From: Pectobacterium sp. CFBP8739
GTDB lineage: Bacteria; Pseudomonadota; Gammaproteobacteria; Enterobacterales; Enterobacteriaceae
Length of the DNA: 64,000 nucleotides
Assembly: GCF_013449375.1 (NCBI RefSeq)
Contig: NZ_JACDRR010000011.1
Span: 275,216 to 339,215, forward strand
Reading direction: 5' to 3'
Within the stretch, counting starts at the first letter, position 1. Every line of letters starts with the position of its first letter. Below, piece after piece: positions 20,689 to 30,023 of the stretch. A program made the translations under genes and the position numbers. A model generated the notes under the pieces. That model saw only the letters and a list, made by a program, of their open reading frames with translations, ran no database searches and had not been told where the DNA came from.

Positions 20689-21321
20689 ATGCTGTTCGAT
20701 GAACGATACCGCGCCTGCTGGGTTGGGATCGGTGCCTTGCTGCTGTCGGCCTGTACGGTGGTCGATCTGGATGAAAACGGTAAACCGATCATTCCGGCCG
20801 ACCCAGCGGCTACGCTGAGCTATAGCACCATGACGCCAGAGAACATCGCAACAGCGCTGTGGCAGGCAAAGTTACTTCCAACCGCGCAGCAGCAGGCGCT
20901 GTCCTGGGACGAGGTGAAGAAAACGCGGTCAACGCTGGAGGGTTCTGGGCGTAAAGCGGTCTATGCACGGTTTCAGGGCACGGTCAGCGGGATTGACCGA
21001 GAAAGTCGTGAAGGGAAATTGCTGCTTGATGTGCAAGGTGACGCTGTCACGCTTCAACTCGGGCCGATCGTTAAAGGCAATGCCATCCGCGATGCGGCTG
21101 GGTTTATCCGTTTTGAGGATTTCAAAAATCAGGTGCAGTTTGCCCAGTTGACGCGTGCGCTGAATAACAAAGCCCTCGCGTCGTTGCCTGCGCTAGAGGC
21201 GGGCGTGCAGGGTAAACCGGTCAATGTCTTGGCGGCGCTGGTGATCACGAAACAGGGCGTCAGTGATGCGGTGCCGATGACGCTAAACCTGACCGAAACG
21301 AGCGGCGGAGGGGCGCAGTGA
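20689..21321 (+). CDS. DUF2291 lipoprotein of sugar-transport operons
   Basis: Probable lipoprotein, 210 aa: a signal with lipobox LLLSAC (C22), then VDLDENGKPI and a soluble domain with an OB-like stretch (KAVYARFQGTVSGIDR...LLLDVQGDAVTLQLGPIVKGNAIRD). DUF2291 proteins recur beside ribose-type ABC transporter genes; their role is unknown and could be accessory to the transporter. Start ATG 20689 has AAGGAG six bases upstream; the frame is open 15 codons further. Its stop overlaps the ATPase start by one base (TGATG), showing translational coupling. Confidence 0.8.
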   Translation: MLFDERYRACWVGIGALLLSACTVVDLDENGKPIIPADPAATLSYSTMTPENIATALWQAKLLPTAQQQALSWDEVKKTRSTLEGSGRKAVYARFQGTVSGIDRESREGKLLLDVQGDAVTLQLGPIVKGNAIRDAAGFIRFEDFKNQVQFAQLTRALNNKALASLPALEAGVQGKPVNVLAALVITKQGVSDAVPMTLNLTETSGGGAQ

Positions 21322-22874
21322 TGGAAAAACCAGACACTTCTCTGCAATCAAACGCGGTAAACCGACCCGATATCGTGATGGCGACCCGCGGCATCACCAT
21401 GCTGTTTCCCGGTACCAAAGCGCTGGATAACGTCGATTACAACGTTTATCGCGGCAAGGTCAACGTGATTATCGGCGAGAACGGTGCAGGTAAATCGACG
21501 CTAATGAAGATTCTGGCCGGCGTGCAGCAGCCGACGTCCGGCCAGATTCTGCTGAATGGCGAAGCGGTGCGTATCGCGGATACGCGTGATGCGGCGGCAA
21601 AAGGCATCGGCATGGTGCATCAGGAACTTAACCTGTCCGAGAACCTGAGCGTGGCGGAGAACATCTTTCTGGGTCGGGAGCTGCAAAAGGGCGTTGCGCC
21701 TATCGATTATCTGACACAGGAGCGGATTGCGGCGGAGCTGATGGCACGTCTCGATCAGGATATTTCGCCGCGTACTGAGGTCGCCAGCCTGAAGGTCGGC
21801 CAACAACAACTGGTGGAAATCGCCAAGGCACTGGCGGATCAAGCCGATATTCTGATTCTGGACGAACCCACCTCCGCGCTGAGCAAAACCGAAGTGGAGA
21901 TTCTGTTTCGCGTGATCCGCGAGCTGACTCGCCAGAATGTTTCCATCATCTACATTTCGCACCGGCTGGAAGAGTTGATGGCGATTGGTGACTACATCAC
22001 CATTCTGCGAGATGGTTGTTTTCAGGCGGAAGCTGCCGTCAGCGACATCGACGTACCGTGGATCGTGCGGGAAATGCTCGGCGGTGACCCTGTCACCAGC
22101 TTCTTACATCCGGGCAGAACGTTTGGTGCGCCCGTGTTGGAAGCGGAGCACCTTACCTGTCTCAATGATGCTGGGCATCAGGTGGTCAATGATGTGTCGC
22201 TGATGGTGCGTGAAGGGGAAATCGTCGGTATTTACGGGCTGATGGGCGCGGGCCGCACCGAACTCTTCGAGTGTCTGCTGGGTATTCAGAATGATTATCT
22301 GGGCAAGATTTATCTCGATAGCAAACCGGTGAATCCGCGGCTTTCTACCGCACAGCGCATTCGTATGGGCATGAGTCTGGTGCCGGAAGATCGCAAGAAA
22401 ACCGGCATCTTTCCGCTCTCGTCGGTGGCTTCCAATCTCACCATCGCCAGCCTGTGGCGGCGGCTGAAATACGGCATGGCGATCTTCCAGCGGCAGGAGC
22501 AGGAGGTGGTTGCCAGCACGATTGGGCAACTGGCGATCAAAGTCTCTTCGCCCGAGGTGGAAATTCAGGCGCTCAGCGGCGGCAACCAGCAAAAAGTGGT
22601 GATTGGCCGCTCGTTGCTGACCAGCCCTAAGGTGTTGCTGCTGGATGAGCCAACGCGGGGTATCGATGTGGGTGCCAAAGCCGACGTCTTTGAAATGATG
22701 GTCGGGCTGTCCGAACAGGGCATCGGCGTGCTGTTTTCCACTTCAGATCTGAAAGAAATTATGGCGGTATCGGACCGTATTTTGGTGATGTCGAATGGCA
22801 AGCTGACGGCGAATATCGTGCGTCAGTCGGTCAGCGAGTCGGCATTGGTTTCGGCAAGTGCACAAGGGTTCTGA
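21321..22874 (+). CDS. sugar ABC transporter ATP-binding protein (RbsA type), probably D-apiose
   Basis: Tandem ATPase, 517 aa, with two nucleotide-binding domains. The first has Walker A GENGAGKST (residues 52-60), the signature LKVGQQQLVEIAKAL, Walker B ILILDEPTSAL. The second has the degenerate P-loop GLMGAGRTE, signature LSGGNQQKV and LLLDEPTRGID. This is the usual pattern for ribose/xylose-type carbohydrate uptake ATPases. A GTG directly before the ATG is an alternative start. The permease begins one base after its stop. Apiose specificity is inferred from neighbours. Confidence 0.9.
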   Translation: MEKPDTSLQSNAVNRPDIVMATRGITMLFPGTKALDNVDYNVYRGKVNVIIGENGAGKSTLMKILAGVQQPTSGQILLNGEAVRIADTRDAAAKGIGMVHQELNLSENLSVAENIFLGRELQKGVAPIDYLTQERIAAELMARLDQDISPRTEVASLKVGQQQLVEIAKALADQADILILDEPTSALSKTEVEILFRVIRELTRQNVSIIYISHRLEELMAIGDYITILRDGCFQAEAAVSDIDVPWIVREMLGGDPVTSFLHPGRTFGAPVLEAEHLTCLNDAGHQVVNDVSLMVREGEIVGIYGLMGAGRTELFECLLGIQNDYLGKIYLDSKPVNPRLSTAQRIRMGMSLVPEDRKKTGIFPLSSVASNLTIASLWRRLKYGMAIFQRQEQEVVASTIGQLAIKVSSPEVEIQALSGGNQQKVVIGRSLLTSPKVLLLDEPTRGIDVGAKADVFEMMVGLSEQGIGVLFSTSDLKEIMAVSDRILVMSNGKLTANIVRQSVSESALVSASAQGF

Positions 22875-22875
22875 C

Positions 22876-23973
22876 ATGAAAACGACTCACCTTCCGGCGG
22901 CGTCAGGCGCGCTATCACCGGGTAAGTTTGTACGCTCACGAGAGAGCATCCTGCTGTTAATTCTCAGGCTGCGCACATTTATCGCGCTGTTCCTGATTCT
23001 GGGGTTCTTTGCCTTCACGGTGCCCGGATTTTTGGCCACAGGCAGCCTGATCATTATGGTGAAGCACATTGCCATCAATGCCTTTCTAGCGCTGGGGATC
23101 ACGTTTGTCATCATCACCGCCGGGATTGACCTGTCAATCGGTGCCACGTTAGGGCTGTGTGGCATGGTGGCGGGCTACATGATTACCCAAGGAATTGTGC
23201 TGCCGATGTTCGGCGTCGCGATTTTCCCCAGCGTGTGGGTCATCGTCCCCGTCGTGCTGCTGATTGGCGCGCTCATTGGTGCCATCAACGGTTGGATCAT
23301 CACGCGGTATAACGTTGCGCCTTTTATCTGCACGCTCGGAACGATGTACATCGTGCGTGGGGCATCGATGCTGATTTCCGGTGGGGAAACGTTCCCCGGC
23401 TTGGGCGGTAATCCGCAGTTGGGCAACACCGGTTTTGAGCTAATTGGCTCTGCCACCATACTCGGATTACCGCTGGCGATCTGGCTGATGCTGGTGCTGG
23501 CCGTGGTGATTGCCTACGTGGCGCGCCGCCTGCCGTTCGGCCGTCATGTCTATGCGATTGGCGACAACGAACGGGCCGCTGAACTCTCCGGCGTCAAAGT
23601 GCGCCAGGTCAAAGTCTGGGTTTACACCATTTCCGGCTTCTGTGCGGCTATCGCGGGCATCGTGGTGTCCTCTCAACTGGTCGCCAGCCATCCGGCAACC
23701 GGTACCGCCTTTGAAATGAATGCGATCGCTGCCGTTGTGCTTGGAGGAACATCGCTGGCTGGCGGACGCGGTACGATTCTGGGCACGCTGATTGGCGCGT
23801 TTGTTATCGGGATTCTAGCTGACGGGCTGGTGATGATGGGCGTGAGTGAATTCTGGCAGATGGTGATTAAAGGCATCGTCATCATTGTAGCGGTCATTAT
23901 TGACCAGATGCAAAACCGTATGCAGCACAAGGCCGCCATTGTGTCGCAGAAGGCCGTGGCGGAAGGGGCATAG
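22876..23973 (+). CDS. sugar ABC transporter permease (RbsC type), probably D-apiose
   Basis: Inner-membrane permease of the BPD_transp_2 family, 365 aa, with about eight to ten hydrophobic segments. Family signatures: ITAGIDLSIGATLGLCGM, NGWIITRYNVAPFICTLGTM, YAIGDNERAAELSGVKV and AVVLGGTSLAGGRGT. It would form a homodimeric pore with the RbsA-type ATPase. Start MKTTHLPA is one base after the ATPase stop. A 163-bp gap with a candidate operator separates it from aptA. Confidence 0.9.
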   Translation: MKTTHLPAASGALSPGKFVRSRESILLLILRLRTFIALFLILGFFAFTVPGFLATGSLIIMVKHIAINAFLALGITFVIITAGIDLSIGATLGLCGMVAGYMITQGIVLPMFGVAIFPSVWVIVPVVLLIGALIGAINGWIITRYNVAPFICTLGTMYIVRGASMLISGGETFPGLGGNPQLGNTGFELIGSATILGLPLAIWLMLVLAVVIAYVARRLPFGRHVYAIGDNERAAELSGVKVRQVKVWVYTISGFCAAIAGIVVSSQLVASHPATGTAFEMNAIAAVVLGGTSLAGGRGTILGTLIGAFVIGILADGLVMMGVSEFWQMVIKGIVIIVAVIIDQMQNRMQHKAAIVSQKAVAEGA

Positions 23974-24091
23974 TTTAAGCGTAGATAGCAGCAGGTTAAG
24001 TGTAACGAGCACGGGGCGTCGAGTTGTGGCGAGAGCGATGTCGGTAGGTATGCCGAGGCCCGATTTGAGCGCAATTTTTTTTGATTTGATA

Positions 24092-24105
24092 TGAATAAAT
24101 ATTCG
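24092..24105. promoter_or_regulatory. candidate operator 2 of the apiose cassette, upstream of aptA
   Basis: TGAATAAATATTCG matches 12 of 14 positions of the palindrome before the transporter operon (19674-19687). It lies 31 bp before the aptA start codon, suggesting a second promoter under the same regulator. Confidence 0.55.
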
Positions 24106-24136
24106 TTTTTGAGTAAAAATTCAATCGAGGTGAAGT

Positions 24137-24967
24137 ATGAATCCGTACTCTTTGTCGGTGGAGGCGCTGACGCACAAAGCCCGCGCCATTCGTCGCCGCA
24201 TTATTCATCTGAATGCCAATAGTCCGGCTGGCGGGCACACTGGAGCCGACCTGTCACAGGTTGAGATCCTGACGGCGTTGTATTTTCGCATTCTGAACTG
24301 TGCACCGGATCGCCTTCAGGATCCACAGCGGGATATTTACATTCAGTCAAAAGGTCATGCAGTCGGCGGCTATTACTGTTGTCTGGCGGAAGCGGGGTAT
24401 TTCCCTGAATCGTGGCTGGCGACCTATCAGCACCCTGATTCGCATTTGCCAGGGCATCCGGTCAAACACAAAACGCCGGGGATTGAGCTGAACACTGGTG
24501 CTCTCGGGCACGGGTTGCCGGTTGCCGTCGGCATAGCGCTGGCGGCGAAGCGTGATCACAGTCCGCGCCGGGTATTTGTTCTGACGGGCGATGGTGAACT
24601 GGCGGAAGGCAGCAACTGGGAAGCAGCGCTGGCGGCGGCGCATTACCAACTGGATAACCTGATCATCATCAATGACAAGAACAAGCTACAGCTGGCGGGG
24701 CCGACGCGTTCCATCATGAATACCGACCCGCTGGCGGAAAAGTGGCAGGCTTTTGGCCTACAGGTCACAGAATGCGCTGGTAATGACATGCGCTCGGTAG
24801 TGGAAACGCTGGAGAATCTGCCGCGCAACGGCAAGCCGAACGTGGTGATTGCGAATACGGAAAAAGGCGCAGGCGTGTCGTTTATTCAGGGGCAGGCTGA
24901 GTGGCATCACCGTGTGCCGAAAGGCGAGGAAATTGCACTGGCGCTGGAGGAATTAAAAGATGAGTAA
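24137..24967 (+). CDS. aptA: apulose-4-phosphate transketolase, subunit A (N-terminal, TPP domain)
   Basis: N-terminal half of a split transketolase, 276 aa. The thiamine pyrophosphate motif starts at GDG (151-153) and ends at the NDKN segment (179-182); other transketolase features are SKGHAVGGYY, GHPVKHKTPGIELNTGALGHGLPVAVG. In the apiose pathway described for Pectobacterium and Actinobacillus (Carter et al., Nat Chem Biol 2018), AptAB transfers a glycolaldehyde unit from apulose-4-phosphate to glyceraldehyde-3-phosphate, giving xylulose-5-phosphate and dihydroxyacetone. Neighbouring kinase and isomerase support this over a generic split transketolase. Overlaps aptB by 8 bp. Confidence 0.85.
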   Translation: MNPYSLSVEALTHKARAIRRRIIHLNANSPAGGHTGADLSQVEILTALYFRILNCAPDRLQDPQRDIYIQSKGHAVGGYYCCLAEAGYFPESWLATYQHPDSHLPGHPVKHKTPGIELNTGALGHGLPVAVGIALAAKRDHSPRRVFVLTGDGELAEGSNWEAALAAAHYQLDNLIIINDKNKLQLAGPTRSIMNTDPLAEKWQAFGLQVTECAGNDMRSVVETLENLPRNGKPNVVIANTEKGAGVSFIQGQAEWHHRVPKGEEIALALEELKDE

Positions 24968-25904
24968 CGCAGAGCATCTGGCTACCGTCATGGTCGAGCA
25001 GTTCATCAAGGCCGTCGAACGCGGGATTGATATTGTTCCGGTGTTGGCGGATTCGACCTCTACGGCGAAGATTTCACCGTTCATACAGCGTTTCCCCGAC
25101 CGCATCGTCAACGTGGGGATCGCAGAACAAACTATGGTGGGGACGGCGGTAGGACTGTCCATCGGCGGCAAGATTGCAGTGACCTGTAACGCGGCACCGT
25201 TTTTGATCTCCCGTGCGAATGAACAGCTCAAAGTCGACGTCTGTTACAACAACAGCAACGTCAAGCTATTCGGGCTGAATGCGGGCTGTAGCTATGGCCC
25301 GCTCGCCAGCACGCACCACAGTATTGACGACATCGCGGTGCTGAGAGGGTTTGGCAATATTGAGATCTACGCGCCGTCCAGCCCAGAAGAGTGCCGTCAG
25401 ATTATCGATTATGCGTTTGAACATCAGGGACCGGTCTATATCCGCCTTGATGGGAAACCGCTGCCTGCCTTGCACGATGAGCGGTATCGCTTTGTGCCGG
25501 GACAGATCGATGTGCTGCGCAAAGGTCGCGATATCACGCTGGTCGGGCTGGGGTCGGCCGTGCATGAAATTGTGACGGCGGCTGAATTATTAGCAGAAAA
25601 AGGACTTTCCGCTACGGTGGTTAATCTTTCCTCTATCCGCCCGTGCAATACTCAGCAATTGCTTGAAATTCTGAGTGAAACACCTCGAGTCATCACAGTC
25701 GAGGAACATAACGTCAACGGCGGTGCAGGCAGTCTGGTAGCGGAAGTGCTGGCGGAAGCGGGCAGCGGAATTCCTCTTGTGCGGTTGGGGATTCCCGATG
25801 GTCAATACGCGATTGCCGCCGATCGGAGCGCGATGCGTGCGCATCACGGGCTGGACGCGACGGGCATTGTCAACGCAGCACTGCGTCTTTGTCCGGGAGG
25901 CTGA
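24960..25904 (+). CDS. aptB: apulose-4-phosphate transketolase, subunit B (C-terminal half)
   Basis: Pyrimidine-binding and C-terminal domains of the split transketolase, 314 aa. The catalytic glutamate that activates the TPP aminopyrimidine is E56 in NVGIAEQTMVG; the VTCNAAPFLISRANEQ and THHSIDDIAVL segments and a C-terminal domain with VEEHNVNGGAGSLVAEVL follow. It must pair with AptA, since neither half has a complete active site. The 8-bp overlap with aptA and one-base coupling zone with aplK indicate a single operon. Confidence 0.85.
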   Translation: MSNAEHLATVMVEQFIKAVERGIDIVPVLADSTSTAKISPFIQRFPDRIVNVGIAEQTMVGTAVGLSIGGKIAVTCNAAPFLISRANEQLKVDVCYNNSNVKLFGLNAGCSYGPLASTHHSIDDIAVLRGFGNIEIYAPSSPEECRQIIDYAFEHQGPVYIRLDGKPLPALHDERYRFVPGQIDVLRKGRDITLVGLGSAVHEIVTAAELLAEKGLSATVVNLSSIRPCNTQQLLEILSETPRVITVEEHNVNGGAGSLVAEVLAEAGSGIPLVRLGIPDGQYAIAADRSAMRAHHGLDATGIVNAALRLCPGG

Positions 25905-25906
25905 TG

Positions 25907-27397
25907 ATGTTTACGCCAGTTATTTTGGCAATCGATGAAGGGACGACGAACGCCAAGGCGATTGCCGTCGATGAGCGAGGGCACATTCTGGCTAAAGCGT
26001 CCGTCGCTTTGCAGGTGATGCACCCGCAGCCGGGCAGAGCCGAGCAGGACGCGATGGCGATTTGGCGTGCGGTGTGTCAGGCGGCAGAAGCCTGCCTGTC
26101 GTCATTACACCGGGCTCAGGTGGTGGGTGTGGCGATCAGTAACCAGCGTGAGTCGGTACTGATTTGGGACAGGCGAACCGGAAAGCCGCTGACGCCGCTG
26201 GTCAGTTGGCAGGATCGTCGTGCCGAGACGTTTTGCCAGGCATTGCAGGGCAGTGCAGAAGCGCGTCTGATCGAATCCCATACCGGACTACAGGTCGATC
26301 CGCTTTTTCCCGCTGCCAAGCTGCACGCCATGCTGGCGGAATTGCCCGATGGTGCCGCTCGGGCGATGCAGGGGGAGCTGTGTATCGGAACGGTGGATTG
26401 CTGGCTTAACTGGCAGCTTAGCGGGGGACGGGCGTATTCCACCGACTATTCCAACGCGGCACGAACCCAACTGTTCAATATCCACCGCGGCTGCTGGGAT
26501 GAGGATCTACTGGCGCTGTTCGGGATTCCCAGCGTATGCCTACCCGCCGTCACGCCGTCCTCGGCGTTGCATGGTCACACGGGGGCAACGGGAATCAGCG
26601 GGCTTGCTGCTGGCGTACCGATTGTGGCGCTGATTGGCGATTCTCATGCGGCGCTGTATGGGCAGGGCATCACCCAAAGTGGGGAAATCAAAGCGACATA
26701 CGGCACCGGCTCGTCGCTGATGACTACCATCAACACGCCGCATCAACATGCCGTGGGGCTGAGTACCACGATTGCTTGGCACGATGGTGAATTGCGCTAC
26801 GCGCTGGAAGGCAACATTACCCACACGGGATCGGGATTTGCTTGGATTGGTCAGATGCTGGGCGTCCCTTCTGTTACGCAACTCACTGAGTTGGCACTCA
26901 GCGCCGAGTCTAATCAAGGCGTCTTTTTTGTTCCGGCCTTATCTGGGCTGGGCGCGCCTTATTGGGATGTGCAAGCGCGCGGCCTGCTGTGTGGTTTATG
27001 CGATGCCACCACGCCCGCCATTATCGCCCGAGCGGGGCTGGAAGCCATTGCGTATCAGATTGCCGATGTCTTCTTTGCGATGGAGCAGACGTCGCAGGCC
27101 GCGTTACTCGCGCTGCGCGTGGACGGCGGCGCGACGCAGAACCGCTGGCTGATGCAGTTTCAGGCTGACCTCTTGCAGCGCCCGTTAATTCGCAACCATA
27201 ACGCGGAAGTATCTGCGCTGGGTGCGGCGTATCTGGGCGGAAAAATGCTGGGGTGGTGGGAGCACAACGAACAGATCACCGCGCTCCCCAGAGACGTCGA
27301 GATTATCGAACCATCAACGACCAACCACGGGGTTTTGGAGAGCTATCAACAGTGGCGAACGGCGATAGCGCGTGCGCGTTTGCGGCCTGAATCATGA
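25907..27397 (+). CDS. aplK: D-apulose kinase (FGGY family)
   Basis: FGGY carbohydrate kinase, 496 aa, with N-terminal DEGTTNAKAIAVDERG, SNQRESVLIWDRRTGKPL, VSWQDRR, GDSHAALYGQG, ATYGTGSS and the ATP-site segment RVDGGATQNRWLMQFQADLL with SALGAAYLGG. In this context it phosphorylates apulose at position 4. Two adjacent ATGs are possible; I chose the second (25907) because GGGAGG is then six bases away, while the first overlaps the aptB stop. Glycerol-kinase-like sequence overall, so substrate rests on gene context. Confidence 0.85.
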   Translation: MFTPVILAIDEGTTNAKAIAVDERGHILAKASVALQVMHPQPGRAEQDAMAIWRAVCQAAEACLSSLHRAQVVGVAISNQRESVLIWDRRTGKPLTPLVSWQDRRAETFCQALQGSAEARLIESHTGLQVDPLFPAAKLHAMLAELPDGAARAMQGELCIGTVDCWLNWQLSGGRAYSTDYSNAARTQLFNIHRGCWDEDLLALFGIPSVCLPAVTPSSALHGHTGATGISGLAAGVPIVALIGDSHAALYGQGITQSGEIKATYGTGSSLMTTINTPHQHAVGLSTTIAWHDGELRYALEGNITHTGSGFAWIGQMLGVPSVTQLTELALSAESNQGVFFVPALSGLGAPYWDVQARGLLCGLCDATTPAIIARAGLEAIAYQIADVFFAMEQTSQAALLALRVDGGATQNRWLMQFQADLLQRPLIRNHNAEVSALGAAYLGGKMLGWWEHNEQITALPRDVEIIEPSTTNHGVLESYQQWRTAIARARLRPES

Positions 27398-27399
27398 TT

Positions 27400-27428
27400 A
27401 TTTTTAACAGTAAGCATTTTTAACAGTA
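27400..27428. repeat. 13-bp direct repeat upstream of apsI
   Basis: Two copies of atttttaacagta start 16 bp apart between aplK and apsI. They could be a regulator's half-sites or a duplication; no known consensus. Confidence 0.6.
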
Positions 27429-27491
27429 CGAACCTATCCGATACGAAAGATAAGCAGCTCAATATCATTACAAATCAATGAGGTGACTTTT

Positions 27492-28490
27492 ATGGCAACG
27501 TATACTTACCCTGAATTTGGTGCCGGTTTGTGGCATTTTGCGAATTATATCGACCGTTACGCGGTGGACGGCTACGGCCCGGCATTAAGTACCCTCGATC
27601 AGATCAAAGCGGCGAAAGCCGTCGGCGAGCTTTCCTACGTCGACTTGCCTTATCCCTTCACGCCGGGCGTGACGCTCAGCGAAGTAAAAGATGCGCTGAA
27701 AGATGCCGGGCTGAAGGCGATTGGCATCACACCGGAAATTTATCTGCAAAAGTGGTCTCGCGGTGCTTTTACCAACCCCGATCCAGCGGCCCGAGCGGCG
27801 GCGTTTGAACTCATGCACGAATCTGCGGGCATTGTGCGCGAACTCGGCGCGAATTATGTCAAAGTCTGGCCGGGTCAGGATGGCTGGGATTATCCGTTCC
27901 AAGTCAGCCATAAAAACCTGTGGAAGCTGGCGGTTGATGGCATGCGCGATCTGGCGGGCGCGAACCCCGATGTGAAATTTGCCATCGAGTACAAGCCGCG
28001 TGAACCGCGCGTGAAAATGACCTGGGACTCTGCTGCGCGAACGCTGCTGGGTATTGAAGATATCGGGCTGGATAACGTCGGGGTGCTGCTGGACTTCGGA
28101 CATGCGCTGTATGGCGGTGAATCACCGGCCGATTCCGCGCAGTTGATTATCGATCGCGGTCGTCTGTTCGGCATGGATGTAAATGACAATCTGCGCGGTT
28201 GGGATGACGACCTGGTGGTCGGCACCGTGCATATGACCGAGATCTTTGAATTCTTCTACGTATTGAAAATCAACAACTGGCAGGGCGTTTGGCAGCTCGA
28301 TCAGTTCCCATTCCGTGAGAACCACGTTGAAGCGGCACAGCTGTCTATTCGTTTCTTGAAGCATATCTATCGCGCGCTGGATAAGCTGGATATTCCGGCG
28401 CTTCAGGCGGCGCAGGAAGCACAGAATCCGTTACAGGCGCAGCGGATTGTGCAGGATGCGCTATTGTCATCCATTAACGTTAACGAATAG
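27492..28490 (+). CDS. apsI: D-apiose isomerase
   Basis: Sugar-phosphate isomerase/epimerase-fold (AP endonuclease 2-like TIM barrel) protein, 332 aa. Metal-site acidic and histidine residues are suggested by the [22 protein letters not shown] and GMDVNDN segments and the late [13 protein letters not shown] strand. In the published apiose pathway this family (ApsI) converts D-apiose to apulose, the step before AplK. It is the last gene of the cassette, 94 bp after aplK, with a GAGGTGA binding site. Family alone would only predict a sugar isomerase; the specific call rests on the neighbours. Confidence 0.82.
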   Translation: MATYTYPEFGAGLWHFANYIDRYAVDGYGPALSTLDQIKAAKAVGELSYVDLPYPFTPGVTLSEVKDALKDAGLKAIGITPEIYLQKWSRGAFTNPDPAARAAAFELMHESAGIVRELGANYVKVWPGQDGWDYPFQVSHKNLWKLAVDGMRDLAGANPDVKFAIEYKPREPRVKMTWDSAARTLLGIEDIGLDNVGVLLDFGHALYGGESPADSAQLIIDRGRLFGMDVNDNLRGWDDDLVVGTVHMTEIFEFFYVLKINNWQGVWQLDQFPFRENHVEAAQLSIRFLKHIYRALDKLDIPALQAAQEAQNPLQAQRIVQDALLSSINVNE

Positions 28491-28503
28491 TCGAGTCACG
28501 CTA

Positions 28504-28572
28504 CGTCAGGCACGGAGCAGGGGAAGCATTCCGCGCCTGACGCTACTCTTATTGCTCACCACGAGTGGTGAG
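28504..28572. terminator. two consecutive hairpins between apsI and its regulator
   Basis: First hairpin: 13-bp arms with one mismatch beginning cgtcaggc (28504) and ending gcctgacg (28542), followed by CTACTCTTATT. Second: CTCACCAC / GTGGTGAG (28555-28572) with only two bases between. They separate convergent genes. Confidence 0.7.
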
Positions 28573-28576
28573 TACG

Positions 28577-29521
28577 TTAGATCAACGTCTCAGCGGTTAA
28601 TCGATCGGTAATCAATACATCAACGTAGTGCCCAGTTAATGCACCGCGAATCGCGGCACTTTTCTCGACACCGCCCGCCAGTGCTACCACGCGCGGACAT
28701 TGACGCAGCTGCGGCAGTGCCATACCGATCACCGGATCCTCATCATCCTGCAATACTGGTTCGCCGTCCGCATTGTAGTAATGCAGGCATAAATCGCCCA
28801 CGGCGCCGCGTTCCGCCAGCTGTTGTAGCATCGCTTCGTGATAGTAGTTACCGGAATTTTTCAGCAGCTGCGAGGGCTCCAGTACGCCAATACCCACAAG
28901 CGCCAGACTCACCTCGCTGAATTTATCAACCACGTTGGAAACTTCATCGCTGGTCACCAAACGGGCGCGATCTTCTACCGAGCGTTCAATACTCTGTGCG
29001 GGCAAGAGGTAAGCGGGACAGCTGAGCTGATTGGCTAAGGTTTGCGTCAGGATCGTCGCCTGCACGTTGCCGTTCGGCCCTACGCCGCCTAATAATTGGA
29101 TGACGCCCTGAGCCTTGACGCTTTGCGGATGCAGGCTGTCCACCATCGCCCGCAGCGTGCTGCTCCAGGATGAGATACCCACCAGATCGTCAGGACGGAT
29201 ACTGGTTTGGACATAGTGTGCGGCCGCAGAGCCAATCGCCTGCTTGATTTGCGCCAACGTGGCGTTATCGGCGACATCCACCACGATAGCCTGATCGATG
29301 CCGTAGCGTTTCTGAATTGCCGCTTCCAGCCCCATGAACATGTTCGGGGGTTGAATTACGCTGATTTTGACCACACCTTCTTTAACACAGCGCGTGATAG
29401 CGCGGGAGACAAAAGACTGTGACAAATGGAGTGAGGCGGCAATTTCTGCTTGTTTCATCCCTTCGCTATAATAGAGCGTAGCGATCTTGACCAATAATCG
29501 CTGTTCGTCCTGCTTTGACAT
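28577..29521 (-). CDS. SorC/DeoR-type sugar-binding transcriptional regulator
   Basis: 314 aa from the chosen start: an N-terminal helix-turn-helix (MKQAEIAASLHLSQSFVSRAITRC, about residues 20-45) and a long C-terminal sugar-phosphate-binding domain of the SorC type (DLVGISSWSSTLRAMV, GGVGPNG, ALVGIGVLEPSQLL, VVALAGGVEKSAAIRGAL). Convergent with the apiose operon, so it is the likely regulator, sensing apiose or a pathway phosphate. Start at MSKQDEQRLL with AAGGGGAAAA upstream; 37 codons upstream remain open. Inverted GAATAA half-sites lie 35-50 bp before its start. Confidence 0.85.
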   Translation of the reverse strand: MSKQDEQRLLVKIATLYYSEGMKQAEIAASLHLSQSFVSRAITRCVKEGVVKISVIQPPNMFMGLEAAIQKRYGIDQAIVVDVADNATLAQIKQAIGSAAAHYVQTSIRPDDLVGISSWSSTLRAMVDSLHPQSVKAQGVIQLLGGVGPNGNVQATILTQTLANQLSCPAYLLPAQSIERSVEDRARLVTSDEVSNVVDKFSEVSLALVGIGVLEPSQLLKNSGNYYHEAMLQQLAERGAVGDLCLHYYNADGEPVLQDDEDPVIGMALPQLRQCPRVVALAGGVEKSAAIRGALTGHYVDVLITDRLTAETLI

Positions 29522-29555
29522 GACTTTTCCCCTTGCTGGCATGCTACCGTCATTT

Positions 29556-29573
29556 TTATTCAGCACAGAATAA
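29556..29573. promoter_or_regulatory. inverted half-sites upstream of the SorC-type regulator gene
   Basis: TTATTC-N6-GAATAA. The arms share the GAATA core with the two palindromes of the apiose operons, though oriented outward. Possible autoregulatory site. Confidence 0.3.
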
Positions 29574-29705
29574 ATAACAAGCGTAGACGGCAGTGGAGCG
29601 CGGTTCTTGATTTCCTTGTCCACATCGGACATGGTAATTTAATGGGGTTTGTCGCCAAAATTTGGCATAATTCATCCGGTTAATGGATATCACAGGAAGG
29701 ACAAT

Positions 29706-30011
29706 GTGAAATATTTGCTGATTTTTTTACTCGTGCTGGCGATATTCATCATTTCTGTCACACTGGGGGCGCACAACGATCAGGTTGTGACATTTAACTA
29801 CCTGCTGGCTCAGGGGGATTATCGCATCTCCACACTGCTTGCCACGCTGTTTGCTCTGGGCTTCGCCCTTGGCTGGGTTATCTGTGGTCTGTTTTATCTG
29901 CGTCAGCGCATTGCGCTTGGCCGTGCACAACGTAAAATCAAGCGTCTGGAACAACAGCTTTCTACCTCCACCGAGGAGAACGTGGCGCCAGTGCAGACGG
30001 TCACCCACTAA
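29706..30011 (+). CDS. lapA: lipopolysaccharide assembly protein A
   Basis: Small inner-membrane protein, 101 aa, with two membrane helices (residues 2-20 and about 43-63) separated by a short periplasmic loop (NDQVVTFNYLLAQGDYR) and followed by a cytoplasmic coiled coil (RAQRKIKRLEQQL). LapA works with LapB and FtsH to adjust LpxC and hence LPS synthesis. The start is a GTG at 29706: the nearby ATG at 29704 runs straight into TGA, and the protein from this GTG aligns with E. coli YciS from residue 1. Operon with lapB, 12 bp apart. Confidence 0.95.
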   Translation: MKYLLIFLLVLAIFIISVTLGAHNDQVVTFNYLLAQGDYRISTLLATLFALGFALGWVICGLFYLRQRIALGRAQRKIKRLEQQLSTSTEENVAPVQTVTH

Positions 30012-30023
30012 GGAATCCTCTCT

